Shown: positions 8,425 to 16,256 of the stretch, one piece after another
How the letters are laid out: every line of letters starts with the position of its first letter
Numbering within the stretch: the first letter of the stretch is position 1
Source of the DNA: Thermoprotei archaeon
GTDB lineage: Archaea > Thermoproteota > Thermoprotei_A > Sulfolobales > Acidilobaceae
NCBI GenBank assembly: GCA_029335875.2
Contig: JARJMZ020000010.1
Coordinates: 1 to 64,000, forward strand
Length of the DNA: 64,000 nucleotides
Direction of reading: 5' to 3'
Made by a program: the position numbers and the translations under genes
Notes under the pieces: model-generated
What the model was told of the DNA's origin: nothing
Seen by the model: only the letters and a program-made list of their open reading frames with translations
The model's database searches: none

Positions 8425-9549
8425 TTGAGCGGGGCTCCTCTTAGAGCTATCCCTCTTAGGAGTGTTCACCTTGAGTTTGGGGCTTCTTTTGGGGAGTTTG
8501 CCGGGTTTGAGGTTCCCATGGTTTACTCTAGTACTTTGAGCGAGCATGTGGCTGTTAGGAGTTCTGTTGGTGTTTTCGATATTAGCCATATGGGTAGGCT
8601 TATGGTTTGGGGTGAGCATGTGGGGGAGCTGCTTGAGCTCGTGTATACTAAGAGGGTTACTAGGACTAAGGTCGGGTTTATGAGCGGGCCTACTTTGGCT
8701 CTTAACGTTCATGCGAGGGTTAAGGATGATGAGATGTGGTATAATGTTGATGGTGAGAGGTGGTTTGTCGTCCCCAATGCTGCAGTAGCGGATCATATGA
8801 GGGATTATTTGAGGGGGGCGGCTGAGAGTAGGGGCTTCAAGGTTGTAGTGGAGGATTTGAGGGATAAGTATGCAATGCTAGCTATACAAGGCCCTAAAGC
8901 GGTGGAGGTAATGGAGAGAATGGGGGCAGGCTGGGCTTCAAGCCTTAAACCCCTAGAGTTTAGGGTTGGCGAGGAGGTCGCCGGGCGTAAAACTTTCATA
9001 GTAAGCCGTAGCGGCTGGACTGGGGAGGATGGATTTGAAATATTGGGGGAGCCTGGAGCCTTAGCGGACATATTTAGAGAGTCTGTAAAGCACGGGGCGA
9101 CCCCCGCAGGGATAGCTGCCAGGGACACGCTGAGAATAGAGGTGGGTTTCGTCCTCGGAGGCCACGAGTATGGGGAAGACCCTGCGAAGTTCCCTTGCGC
9201 CGTGAGCCTAAGGTATGGCATGGGGGCCATAGATTGGGGTAAGAGAGGCTTCATAGGCGAAGAGGCTCTAAGAGCTTGCAGGAGAGAGGGGGTCAGGTGG
9301 GTTAGAGTAGGCCTTGTAATGAGGAAGGAGTCAGCCAGAATAATACCAAGGCAGGGTTACAAGCTCTACGTAGATGACATAGAAGTAGGCTGGGTTACAA
9401 GCGGAACCTACAGCCCGATAATCGAGAGGGGGATAGCGCAAGCCTACATAGACTCGAGATACGCCATAATAGGGGAAAACGTTAACATCGAAGTTAGAGG
9501 GGTAAGACACGAAGCCAGGATCCAAGACTTTCCCCTAATAAAAAGGTGA
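8425..9549 (+). CDS. gcvT: Glycine cleavage system T protein (aminomethyltransferase)
   Basis: A folate-dependent aminomethyltransferase of the GcvT family. It transfers the aminomethyl carbon of glycine, carried on lipoyl-H protein, to tetrahydrofolate with release of ammonia. Visible features: VFDISHMGRL near residue 55, a VKDDEMWYN segment at the conserved catalytic aspartate, LAIQGPKA, SRSGWTGEDGFEI and AARDTLRIEVG. No gcvH, gcvP or lipoate gene is in the window, so the partners are elsewhere, or the enzyme is one of the GcvT paralogues with another role. TTG 8425 has AGGTG 6 nt upstream and is preferred to GTG 8416. Confidence 0.88.
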   Translation: MSGAPLRAIPLRSVHLEFGASFGEFAGFEVPMVYSSTLSEHVAVRSSVGVFDISHMGRLMVWGEHVGELLELVYTKRVTRTKVGFMSGPTLALNVHARVKDDEMWYNVDGERWFVVPNAAVADHMRDYLRGAAESRGFKVVVEDLRDKYAMLAIQGPKAVEVMERMGAGWASSLKPLEFRVGEEVAGRKTFIVSRSGWTGEDGFEILGEPGALADIFRESVKHGATPAGIAARDTLRIEVGFVLGGHEYGEDPAKFPCAVSLRYGMGAIDWGKRGFIGEEALRACRREGVRWVRVGLVMRKESARIIPRQGYKLYVDDIEVGWVTSGTYSPIIERGIAQAYIDSRYAIIGENVNIEVRGVRHEARIQDFPLIKR

Positions 9550-9671
9550 TCGCGACGCCCGAATGCGAAACAATACTAAACATAGTAATAGCCTCGCTCG
9601 CCGCAGGAGCACTAGTACTAGCAGCGCTCAGACTGTTTTCCAGAGTGAAATCTCCAGAGACTCCTAGCTAA
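9546..9671 (+). CDS. Tiny single-membrane-segment ORF after gcvT
   Basis: A 41-residue reading frame whose GTG overlaps the gcvT stop as GTGA, a typical coupling signal. Residues about 10-28 (ILNIVIASLAAGALVLAALR) would form one membrane helix, followed by a basic tail. Its 3' part contains the 23-nt conserved box of the repeat element at 9630, so its C-terminus may derive from that element. Real translation is uncertain. Confidence 0.4.
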   Translation: MIATPECETILNIVIASLAAGALVLAALRLFSRVKSPETPS

Positions 9672-9883
9672 TACAGCCACTTGGAGATAATTGGGAACAC
9701 TGTAGCACCCGAGAAACTCAAGTTAAGCCCGCCTCTACGACAACGATGGCCATCAAAGGCGGGGGAACCCGCTGTAAAACCATAAGGCGGCCCCATGGCG
9801 TCAGCCGAGAGGCTCTGGACGGGCTGGGGGGGAAGCCGGGTCTAATATCATGAATACCCATGCCATTATATCCCGGCGACCAC
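9630..9883 (+). repeat. Structured repeat element, copy A
   Basis: One of three full copies of an element I do not recognise. A 23-nt box (AGACTGTTTTC, then C, then AGAGTGAAATC) is followed after 74 nt by a core from 9727. The core contains AAGCCCGCCTCTA, GGCGGCCCCATGGCGTCAGCC, a hairpin GGCTC-TGGAC-GGGCT, then GCCGGG pairing with CCCGGC across an imperfect arm, and it ends GGCGACCAC. The same order and motifs occur at 30696 (plus) and 34665-34452 (minus). Conservation of pairing despite base changes argues for a folded RNA or a mobile element with strong secondary structure. Confidence 0.75.
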
Positions 9884-9902
9884 TATGCGTAGCATATAGT
9901 GG
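9880..9902 (+). terminator. Hairpin at the end of repeat copy A
   Basis: CCACTATGC and GCATATAGTGG form a long bulged stem around a short loop, directly after the conserved GGCGACC end of copy A. It could mark the 3' end of a transcript of the element. It is not present in the other copies, so the role is unsure. Confidence 0.35.
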
Positions 9903-10032
9903 GAAGTTGGGTTAAAAATTTTGAGCTGGCATGGGTGGGCCCGCCTAACAACTGTGTGGTCGCAGAAGCGAAGGGCATTAATTCTCATGTATTCGGGCAC
10001 AGGCTGTAGTTTAATGTTTAAGCACGAGATAG

Positions 10033-10043
10033 GATATAAATAT
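10033..10043 (+). promoter_or_regulatory. TATA box of the second S9 peptidase
   Basis: ATATAAATATA lies about 43 bp before the TTG start at 10081, leaving room for a leader of roughly 20 nt. The region 9903-10032 before it holds no gene I can support. Confidence 0.5.
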
Positions 10044-10080
10044 ATTGCTTGCCCTATAATAACCGTGAGGGCGTTGAGGG

Positions 10081-11853
10081 TTGAGCTATACTAATATTGT
10101 TAGGGTTCTCGAGGATCTTGTTAATGTGCCCATATGGTCTGTTGTTGGCGTCGTGGCTGATGGGAAAGTTCTCGCCTCATCTAATGAGGGGGGCTTTTAT
10201 AGCCTGTGGGTTCTCGACCCCCAGAGTGGGGAGAGGTTTAAGCTTACTAGGGAGCCCATATTATGGGTTGCCGAGCCGCCTCTAGGCTCTGGGCGTGTTG
10301 TCTACACTAAGGATGTCTCTGGCGGGAGGGAGCTCCAGCTACTATACTCTGTAGATGTTAAGTTGGGGGTTGAAGACGCTCTCGCACCCATGGATCCGTT
10401 GAGGATTTTGGGTGTTGCCGATGACGGGGTTAGAGTTGCTTTCACGGGGGCTACCATGGAGGATATCGCTGTTTACGTTGCTAGGAAAGGGTCTGTGGAG
10501 AAGGTTCAAAGGCTGCCCTGGCTTGCTCTAGTCTCGGATGTTAGGGGGGATCTTATAGCTGGATTCGGCCCACTCAAGGGCAACCCGTTCTCTATGGAGA
10601 TTTTCATCAAGGACTTGAGTACCGGGGAATTCAAGGTTTACACTCCGAGGGACGGTAGCGTCAACCTGTTCCCGAAGATTGTGGGGAGAAGCGTTGTTTT
10701 CGAGAGTAACGCCTTCAAGTATAAGAGGAAGGAGCTACTGGAATATAATGTCGACACCGGGGAGCTTAAGCCCCTCACCTTCAAGTTTCCAGACTATTAT
10801 TCCCAGGCTCCTGTGGAGCACTCTCGCTACAGGTTTTACGATGGCTTGTGGCTGGTTGTGGGCAAGAGTGAGGGGAGGTCTAGGGTTTACGTTGACGGGA
10901 AGCTTGTCAAGACCCCTGAAGGTATTGTTAGCGGTGCCGTCCTCTATGAGGGTAGGGTTTACCTGAGCTATTCGAGCCTTGCGAGGCCCCCTTCAATATT
11001 GGAGGTTGAAGTGGAGAGCGGGGCTTCAAGAGCCCTCTTAGAGCCTAAACTCCCAGAGTACATAGCTGAGAGCTTCGGGAAAGTAGGATTCACATATGCG
11101 GGCTCTAGGGACGGGCTCCAAATACCCACTTTCTACGTTGAGAGCAAGCTGGCGGGGAGGCCTGGGCCTACAGTGGTCTACGTTCACGGAGGCCCCTGGG
11201 CTGAAGTTGCAGACGCGTGGGACATAGTTATAGCCTCGCTTGTAGCCTCCGGGTTCAATGTTGTAGCCCCTAATTTCAGGGGCTCAACAGGCTATGGGGA
11301 GCCCTTTAGGCTAATGGATATAGGGGACCCCGGGGGCGGGGATTTAGAGGATGTAGCTTCAGTCTCAACCTGGAGCTGGGAGGCGGGGATTGCGGACAGG
11401 CTTTTCATAATGGGCTACAGCTACGGCGGATACATGACCCTCTGGGCTATGGCTAACAAGCCTGACCTATACGAGTGTGGGGTCGCGGGGGCTAGTGTGG
11501 CGGACTGGGAGGAAATGTATAAGCTTAGCGACGCGGTGTTCAGGGCTTTCATAGAAGTGCTTTTCGATAGGAACATGGACCTCCTCAGAGATAGATCCCC
11601 CATAAACAAGGTTGAAAACGTAAAGAAACCCCTATGCATAATACACCCCCAGAACGACACTAGAACCCCCCTGAAGCCGGTGCTGAGGCTGATGGATAAA
11701 ATGCTCGAGCTGGGTAAAAGGTTTGAGGCACACATAGCTCCAGACATGGGCCATGTGGTAAACACTGTGGAGGACGCCGTCAAAATACTCCTGCCAGCCC
11801 TAATATTCTTGAACAGGTGCCTCTCCAAGCCATACGCCGGGAGGGAGGGCTAG
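10081..11853 (+). CDS. S9 family (acylaminoacyl-type) serine peptidase
   Basis: A 590-residue oligopeptidase-type enzyme with an N-terminal propeller (residues 1-330) and a C-terminal alpha/beta-hydrolase domain. VVYVHGGPW precedes the catalytic serine in GYSYGGYMT; the aspartate is in HPQNDTRTP and the histidine in DMGHVV. It is a paralogue of the gene at 2558 but clearly diverged. Likely role: cleavage of short or N-acylated peptides in the cytosol. The start is TTG 10081 with GAGGG just upstream; it stands as its own transcription unit. Confidence 0.87.
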   Translation: MSYTNIVRVLEDLVNVPIWSVVGVVADGKVLASSNEGGFYSLWVLDPQSGERFKLTREPILWVAEPPLGSGRVVYTKDVSGGRELQLLYSVDVKLGVEDALAPMDPLRILGVADDGVRVAFTGATMEDIAVYVARKGSVEKVQRLPWLALVSDVRGDLIAGFGPLKGNPFSMEIFIKDLSTGEFKVYTPRDGSVNLFPKIVGRSVVFESNAFKYKRKELLEYNVDTGELKPLTFKFPDYYSQAPVEHSRYRFYDGLWLVVGKSEGRSRVYVDGKLVKTPEGIVSGAVLYEGRVYLSYSSLARPPSILEVEVESGASRALLEPKLPEYIAESFGKVGFTYAGSRDGLQIPTFYVESKLAGRPGPTVVYVHGGPWAEVADAWDIVIASLVASGFNVVAPNFRGSTGYGEPFRLMDIGDPGGGDLEDVASVSTWSWEAGIADRLFIMGYSYGGYMTLWAMANKPDLYECGVAGASVADWEEMYKLSDAVFRAFIEVLFDRNMDLLRDRSPINKVENVKKPLCIIHPQNDTRTPLKPVLRLMDKMLELGKRFEAHIAPDMGHVVNTVEDAVKILLPALIFLNRCLSKPYAGREG

Positions 11854-11904
11854 CCGGTAGCTGTTAAAAATTTAAACCATAACTTTTAAGGTTAAAGCCC
11901 CGGC

Positions 11905-12681
11905 ATGCCCAGCTTGGAGCGTGAGGGAGCCGTGAGCGAGCTCAGGCTTTACGTTCACCCCACATGCTACTCGAGCTACACGCTCCTGAAATACCTGGCA
12001 TCTAAAGGTTTAATGGGCTCCACCAGGCTGGTAAGCCTAACCGAGCCCTGGGAAGCGGTGTCCTCCGGGATCGTGAGTGTCCCCTGGCTATCCCTTAATG
12101 GAGAGCCGGCTGCCGCTGACCCGGTGAGGGGGGAGGAGGTTGAAGCTATTATTAGGGGTGCTAACATCAGCCCCCCCAGGGATCCTCTTAAAGCCTACAT
12201 GGACTCTGTGCTTGCAAGCTCCTACGCCTCTTCACTAGCGCTTCTCCATGGGAGCCTCGAGCCTGCGGCTTTCACGAGCCTGGCTAAGGCTGCGCTCAGA
12301 TATCCTTTAACGAGGCTGGATCCCGGGCCTCTACTTGAGGCTGTTAAGTCTGAGGGTAGGAGCCTCTATGAGAGTTTTGAGGCTAGGATAGCTAGGGTTG
12401 TTGCTGTGAGCTATGTGAGGGAGCTCTACTGGGCGAGTGGGGGTTTGTTGAGGCCTGGAGATTTGAGGGTTGATAGGCTTAGCGTGGCGGCATGGCTTAT
12501 GGCTAAGGCTAGTGTTGGGAGGGCTGGCTTACCTTCTAATCCCGTGAGGGCTAACTGGGACGGGATAGAAGTTGTGGTTGGCATAGTTGAGGGTAGGGGG
12601 GACAGTATTCTCGAGGATGTTAGGAGAGAGCAGGCCACAATATACGGTGACCTGGAATATTTGAAATTGTTAGGATTGTAG
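11905..12681 (+). CDS. Thioredoxin-fold protein with an extra C-terminal domain
   Basis: The first 90 residues look like a thioredoxin/glutaredoxin-like domain (LRLYVHPTCYSSYTLLKYLASKG, then VPWLSLNGE with the cis-proline position). The active site is CYSSY, so only one cysteine remains. Residues about 95-258 are helical and not recognised. The gene lies directly upstream of, and on the same strand as, the sufCBD cluster, so a role linked to Fe-S biogenesis or thiol chemistry is a guess from context. ATG 11905 is used; GTG 11932 (beginning VSELRLY) is an alternative start. A TATA-like ACTTTTAAGG precedes it. Confidence 0.6.
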   Translation: MPSLEREGAVSELRLYVHPTCYSSYTLLKYLASKGLMGSTRLVSLTEPWEAVSSGIVSVPWLSLNGEPAAADPVRGEEVEAIIRGANISPPRDPLKAYMDSVLASSYASSLALLHGSLEPAAFTSLAKAALRYPLTRLDPGPLLEAVKSEGRSLYESFEARIARVVAVSYVRELYWASGGLLRPGDLRVDRLSVAAWLMAKASVGRAGLPSNPVRANWDGIEVVVGIVEGRGDSILEDVRREQATIYGDLEYLKLLGL

Positions 12682-12690
12682 TTTGTTTCA

Positions 12691-12703
12691 CTTAAAATTT
12701 ATT
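12691..12703 (+). promoter_or_regulatory. TATA-like element of sufC
   Basis: CTTAAAATTTATT lies about 10 bp before the operator-like palindrome and about 30-40 bp before the sufC start. The same TATA-palindrome-start order is seen before sufB. Confidence 0.45.
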
Positions 12704-12711
12704 AGCTTTAT

Positions 12712-12726
12712 TTAACACTGTTAAAG
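12712..12726. promoter_or_regulatory. Operator-like palindrome before sufC
   Basis: TTTAACACTGTTAAA (within ATTTAACACTGTTAAAG) is a perfect 7-1-7 inverted repeat between the TATA-like element and the start codon of sufC. An identical and slightly longer copy lies in the same position before sufB at 13520. Its place, overlapping the expected transcription start, suits a repressor site. The regulator is unknown. Confidence 0.6.
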
Positions 12727-12738
12727 ACGGTGAAAACA

Positions 12739-13494
12739 TTGGGCCTAGAAGTCGTGGATTTAACCGTTAAAGTTAGGGATAAACTGGTTCTAAGGAAAGT
12801 AAGCCTAAAAGTAGACTATGGAACCATACACGCTGTCATGGGGCCGAACGGGAGCGGCAAGTCCTCCCTCGCATACGCTATAATGGGCAGGGAAGGCTAT
12901 GAAGTTGTCGAAGGCGACATTAGACTTGATGGGGAGAGTATTTTAAACCTTGAAACCCACGAGAGGGCCCTCAAAGGAGTATATATTGGGATGCAAGACC
13001 CGCCAGTAGTTCCCGGGGTGAAGCTAAGCACCTTAATAGTAGCCGCTACTAACAAAAGGAGGGGTGAAAGCGAGCTCACCAAGATGAGCGACCCAAGGTT
13101 AGTTAAGAGGATGCAACTGGTATCTTCAAGCATAGGGTTAAACACTGAGCTACTCCATAGAGAGGTTAACGTGGGCTTCAGCGGTGGGGAGAGGAAGAGG
13201 AGCGAGATACTCCAAGCTATCATGTTAGACCCTAAAATAGTCATACTAGACGAGCCCGACTCGGGCCTAGACATTGACGGTATTAAGAAGGTTGCAGATT
13301 ATATAAGTGATTTGAAAGCTAAGGGTAAGGCTGTAATGCTCATAACACACTATGCCAGGCTACTCCAGCACGTTATGCCCGATGTTGTAACAGTTCTTAT
13401 TGATGGGGAGGTGGTAGCTCGGGGAGGCTCTAAGCTGGCTTTGCTCGTTGAGGAGAAAGGCTACAATGAAGTTAAAAAGATGTATAGAGGGTAG
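12739..13494 (+). CDS. sufC: Fe-S assembly ATPase SufC
   Basis: ABC-type ATPase of the SUF system, which drives cluster assembly on the SufBD scaffold. Motifs: Walker A GPNGSGKSSL, Q-loop region GMQDPP, signature FSGGERKRSEI, Walker B IVILDEPDSGLDID and LITHYARLL. About 251 residues, normal for SufC. TTG 12739 is preferred because GGTG ends 6 nt before it; GTG 12730 is the alternative. It is followed by sufB after 53 nt that hold a second promoter and operator, so sufB can also be transcribed on its own. Confidence 0.93.
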   Translation: MGLEVVDLTVKVRDKLVLRKVSLKVDYGTIHAVMGPNGSGKSSLAYAIMGREGYEVVEGDIRLDGESILNLETHERALKGVYIGMQDPPVVPGVKLSTLIVAATNKRRGESELTKMSDPRLVKRMQLVSSSIGLNTELLHREVNVGFSGGERKRSEILQAIMLDPKIVILDEPDSGLDIDGIKKVADYISDLKAKGKAVMLITHYARLLQHVMPDVVTVLIDGEVVARGGSKLALLVEEKGYNEVKKMYRG

Positions 13495-13508
13495 GTAAGT
13501 ATGGTCGC

Positions 13509-13517
13509 TTATAAACA
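13509..13517 (+). promoter_or_regulatory. TATA box of sufB
   Basis: CTTATAAAC is followed after a few bases by the palindrome at 13520 and then the GTG start at 13548, about 28 bp after the box to the expected transcription start. Confidence 0.5.
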
Positions 13518-13519
13518 TT

Positions 13520-13536
13520 CTTTAACACTGTTAAAG
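13520..13536. promoter_or_regulatory. Operator-like palindrome before sufB
   Basis: CTTTAACACTGTTAAAG is a perfect 8-1-8 inverted repeat, matching 16 of 17 positions of the site before sufC. It lies between the TATA box and the start codon, so a bound protein would block initiation. Two identical sites in one Fe-S gene cluster point to a dedicated regulator, perhaps sensing iron or cluster status (inference). Confidence 0.62.
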
Positions 13537-13547
13537 TGGTGTCTGGA

Positions 13548-14978
13548 GTGAGCAAACCCGTAGAACTTAAAGAAGAAATATTCAGAAGCACGGAAGCAGC
13601 TGTAGAGCTCCTGGGGACGGAGAAGCCCATAAAGACCGAGATAGAGATAAGAGGTAGAATAACGAGGGACGCCATAGAGGAGATCAGCAGGATAAAGAAA
13701 GAGCCCGAATGGATGACGAGGCTCAGACTCAAAAGCCTAGAATTCTTCTACAAGCTCCCCACGCCAAAGTGGGTTAAAGGCATAGAGTCTATAGACCTTG
13801 AGGATCTCATATTCTACGTTAAGCCTGACGTTGCTAAGGTGAGCGACTGGGACGACCTACCCCCGGATTTTAGAGAGTACTATGATAGGCTGGGGCTTCC
13901 AGAAATAGAGAAAAAGATGCTGGCGGGGCTCACGTCAGTGTTCGACAGCGAGACTATATACGCTAAGGTTAAAAAGTACCTGGAAGAGAGGGGGGTAATA
14001 GTTATGCCTATAGAGGAGGCTGTCCACAAGTATCCCGACCTTATTAAAGAATATTTCCTGAGAGTATTCCCATACACAGAGCATAAGTTCGCCGCGCTCC
14101 ACGGAGCTCTATGGAGTGGGGGGGTATTCGTATATGTGCCTAAAGGTGTCAAGATAAAGGAGCCTATAGAGTCTTTCTTCATCATAGGCAGGTCTTCCGA
14201 GGGTCAGTTCGAGCACTCTCTAATAGTCGGTGATGAGGGCTCCGAGGTTACGTGGATAGAAGGGTGTAGCGCTCCGAGACTCAGCAGGTACAGCTTCCAC
14301 GATGGTATGGTTGAAGCTTACGCCCATAGGGGGGCCAAGGTTAAAATAGTGACTATACAGAATTGGAGCAGGGATGTTATAAACTTTAATAACAAGAGGG
14401 GGATAGCTGAGGAGAACGCTAGGGTAGACTGGGTTGAGGGGAGCATCGGGAGTAAGATAACCTACGTATACCCGAGCACTATACTTAAAGGAGACTACAG
14501 CGCTACAAGGAACACTGTAATACAGTTAGCTAAGGGCCCCGTATTGAAAGACACGGGGAGCAAAGTGATACACGTTGGGAAAATGACCAGGGGTAAGATA
14601 ATAAACAAGTCTGTTAGCGTTGATGGGGGAATAAACACTTACAGGGGCATAGTAAGGGTCGTCAGGGGAGCTAAATATGCAGTCTCCAACGTAGAATGCG
14701 AAGCAATGATATTCGACGAGAAAAGCCAAGCATATACATACCCGCACAACCAGGTAGATGAGCCGACGGCAACCGTAAGCCACGAAGCCAGAACTGGGAG
14801 GCTGAGCGAGGCCCAACTATTCTACCTCCAGAGTAGGGGTCTCGAGGAGGATGAAGCTAAGAGCCTCATGGTCCTAGGGCTCCTAGATGAGATTATGGTT
14901 GAGCTGCCCTTCGAGTATATAAACGTGCTATCGAAAGTAATACAGCTCGAATTCAAGAAACTAGGAGGCTACGGCTAA
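13548..14978 (+). CDS. sufB: Fe-S assembly scaffold SufB
   Basis: The SufB scaffold of about 476 residues, on which Fe-S clusters form together with SufD and SufC. Typical segments are visible: HKFAALHGALWSGGVFVYVP, VTWIEGCSAPR, ATRNTVIQLAKG, a conserved cysteine in VECEAMIFDEKS, and TVSHEARTG followed by FYLQSRGLEEDEA at the C-terminus. GTG 13548 is chosen over GTG 13536 because GGTG ends 6 nt upstream and the longer start would overlap the palindrome. Compared with the minimal-system scaffold at 503 it carries an extra N-terminal region of about 75 residues. Confidence 0.95.
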   Translation: MSKPVELKEEIFRSTEAAVELLGTEKPIKTEIEIRGRITRDAIEEISRIKKEPEWMTRLRLKSLEFFYKLPTPKWVKGIESIDLEDLIFYVKPDVAKVSDWDDLPPDFREYYDRLGLPEIEKKMLAGLTSVFDSETIYAKVKKYLEERGVIVMPIEEAVHKYPDLIKEYFLRVFPYTEHKFAALHGALWSGGVFVYVPKGVKIKEPIESFFIIGRSSEGQFEHSLIVGDEGSEVTWIEGCSAPRLSRYSFHDGMVEAYAHRGAKVKIVTIQNWSRDVINFNNKRGIAEENARVDWVEGSIGSKITYVYPSTILKGDYSATRNTVIQLAKGPVLKDTGSKVIHVGKMTRGKIINKSVSVDGGINTYRGIVRVVRGAKYAVSNVECEAMIFDEKSQAYTYPHNQVDEPTATVSHEARTGRLSEAQLFYLQSRGLEEDEAKSLMVLGLLDEIMVELPFEYINVLSKVIQLEFKKLGGYG

Positions 14979-14993
14979 ACCCCCTGGGAAGAG

Positions 14994-16157
14994 TTGTCTA
15001 GAGAGGTGGCAATATTGAAGACTGACAGGTCAACCTATGCTAGGCTCGTGGAGGAACTCCCCTACCAGCACATAGCTGACACCCCCACAGTTAAACACTA
15101 TACGGACTGGAAAGTTTTCGATGAAAGGCTCAACCTGCCGTTTTCGACAGAAGTCGATAGGGTTCCGGGGGTGCTCTCGCACTTAAGCTTCAACGTTATA
15201 CTTGGACTTGACCCTGTTATAGTCTCTAGGCCGAGGGGTGTTGTTATAGAGGCTTTAGGGGGGGAGGCTGGAAACGTGGAGCCCATGAGTCTCGCGGGCG
15301 TCCACGATAAAATGAGCGCCTACCACGCCTATAGATGGCGCTCTGGGGTTATCGTGGAGGTTGAGGAGGGGGTAGACTTTGGGAGTATGATTTTATTGAG
15401 CCTTGGGGGTGACGCTTACACAGGCCATCACATTATTTTGAATATAGGTGATGAAGCTAGAGGTAAGATATACATTGTGGACTACGCCGGCCCCTCCAAG
15501 GGCTTGAAGACCCTAGTGTTTGAGGGTATCGTAGGGGGGGAGGCTGACGTTGAGGTTAACGTGGCATCACTCCATTCTAGAGAGCATGCAGTCTACACCT
15601 TAGGCCACATCGCCACCGGCAGGAGGTCTACCGTCGCATCCAAGATCCTCGCAGCGGGGGGTGCTATGAGCAGGGTTCAAATAGATTACATAGTGGAAGG
15701 GGAGGGAGCAGTGTTCAAGGGCTCAGCCAGCTCCATCGCCCGCCCCGGGGCTAAGATGGATATTATATTAAACTCTATTAACAAAGGAGCTGAAAGCAGC
15801 GTCACACTAAGCGGGAGAGGCGCCGTGCTCAACGGAGGCTACATGGCCTTGAGAGGCTCAGCTATAATTGGTAGAGAGGCTAGGTGGGCCTCCTCAGAGA
15901 TAGAGCTTCACGTAACGCTAATGGGGGAGGCGGCGAGGGGTCACGCTGTGCCCATACTCGAGATACATTCCGGCGATGTAGCTAAAGCTAACCATGCTGC
16001 AGGCATATCCCACGTTCTCGAAGAGCAGAGGTTCTACCTCAAGTCTAGGGGTTTGAGTGATGAGGAGGCTTTCAACCTCCTGGTTTCGGGGATAATAAGT
16101 TACTCCGAGCTTGCCGATGACCTTGCCATTTACACTCTAGATGTTTTAAATGTTTGA
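14994..16157 (+). CDS. sufD: Fe-S assembly protein SufD
   Basis: A 387-residue SufB/SufD-family protein and the natural partner of SufB in a SufBC2D complex. The C-terminal part shows NHAAGISHVLEEQRFYLKSRG, with the H-A/E pattern altered relative to SufB, and a family beta-helix (RGAVLNGGYMALRG). The N-terminal helix region is present (RLVEELPYQHI). The start is TTG 14994, 15 nt after the sufB stop, so the two are probably co-transcribed. No sufS or sufU gene is nearby; the sulfur donor must be encoded elsewhere. Confidence 0.88.
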   Translation: MSREVAILKTDRSTYARLVEELPYQHIADTPTVKHYTDWKVFDERLNLPFSTEVDRVPGVLSHLSFNVILGLDPVIVSRPRGVVIEALGGEAGNVEPMSLAGVHDKMSAYHAYRWRSGVIVEVEEGVDFGSMILLSLGGDAYTGHHIILNIGDEARGKIYIVDYAGPSKGLKTLVFEGIVGGEADVEVNVASLHSREHAVYTLGHIATGRRSTVASKILAAGGAMSRVQIDYIVEGEGAVFKGSASSIARPGAKMDIILNSINKGAESSVTLSGRGAVLNGGYMALRGSAIIGREARWASSEIELHVTLMGEAARGHAVPILEIHSGDVAKANHAAGISHVLEEQRFYLKSRGLSDEEAFNLLVSGIISYSELADDLAIYTLDVLNV

Positions 16158-16202
16158 AATCCCCAGCCCTGGGGGCCCTCGAGAAATACTATTCTAAAGT
16201 AT

Positions 16203-16237
16203 AGATTTATAAGATTTAGACTACACTATTTTTAGTG
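16203..16237 (+). promoter_or_regulatory. Promoter and inverted repeat of citrate synthase
   Basis: GATTTATAAGATTT (from 16204) is a good TATA region. CACTA-TTTT-TAGTG at 16224-16237 falls where transcription should begin, about 20 bp before the TTG start, and could be an operator or a 5'-end hairpin. Confidence 0.42.
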
Positions 16238-16256
16238 ACTGAGGGAGGTTGGGAGC

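Noticed and set aside
9727-9883. Repeat core as an RNase P RNA or tRNA-like gene
   Set aside because: It has no RNase P conserved regions, no T-loop consensus and no acceptor stem, and it occurs in several copies.
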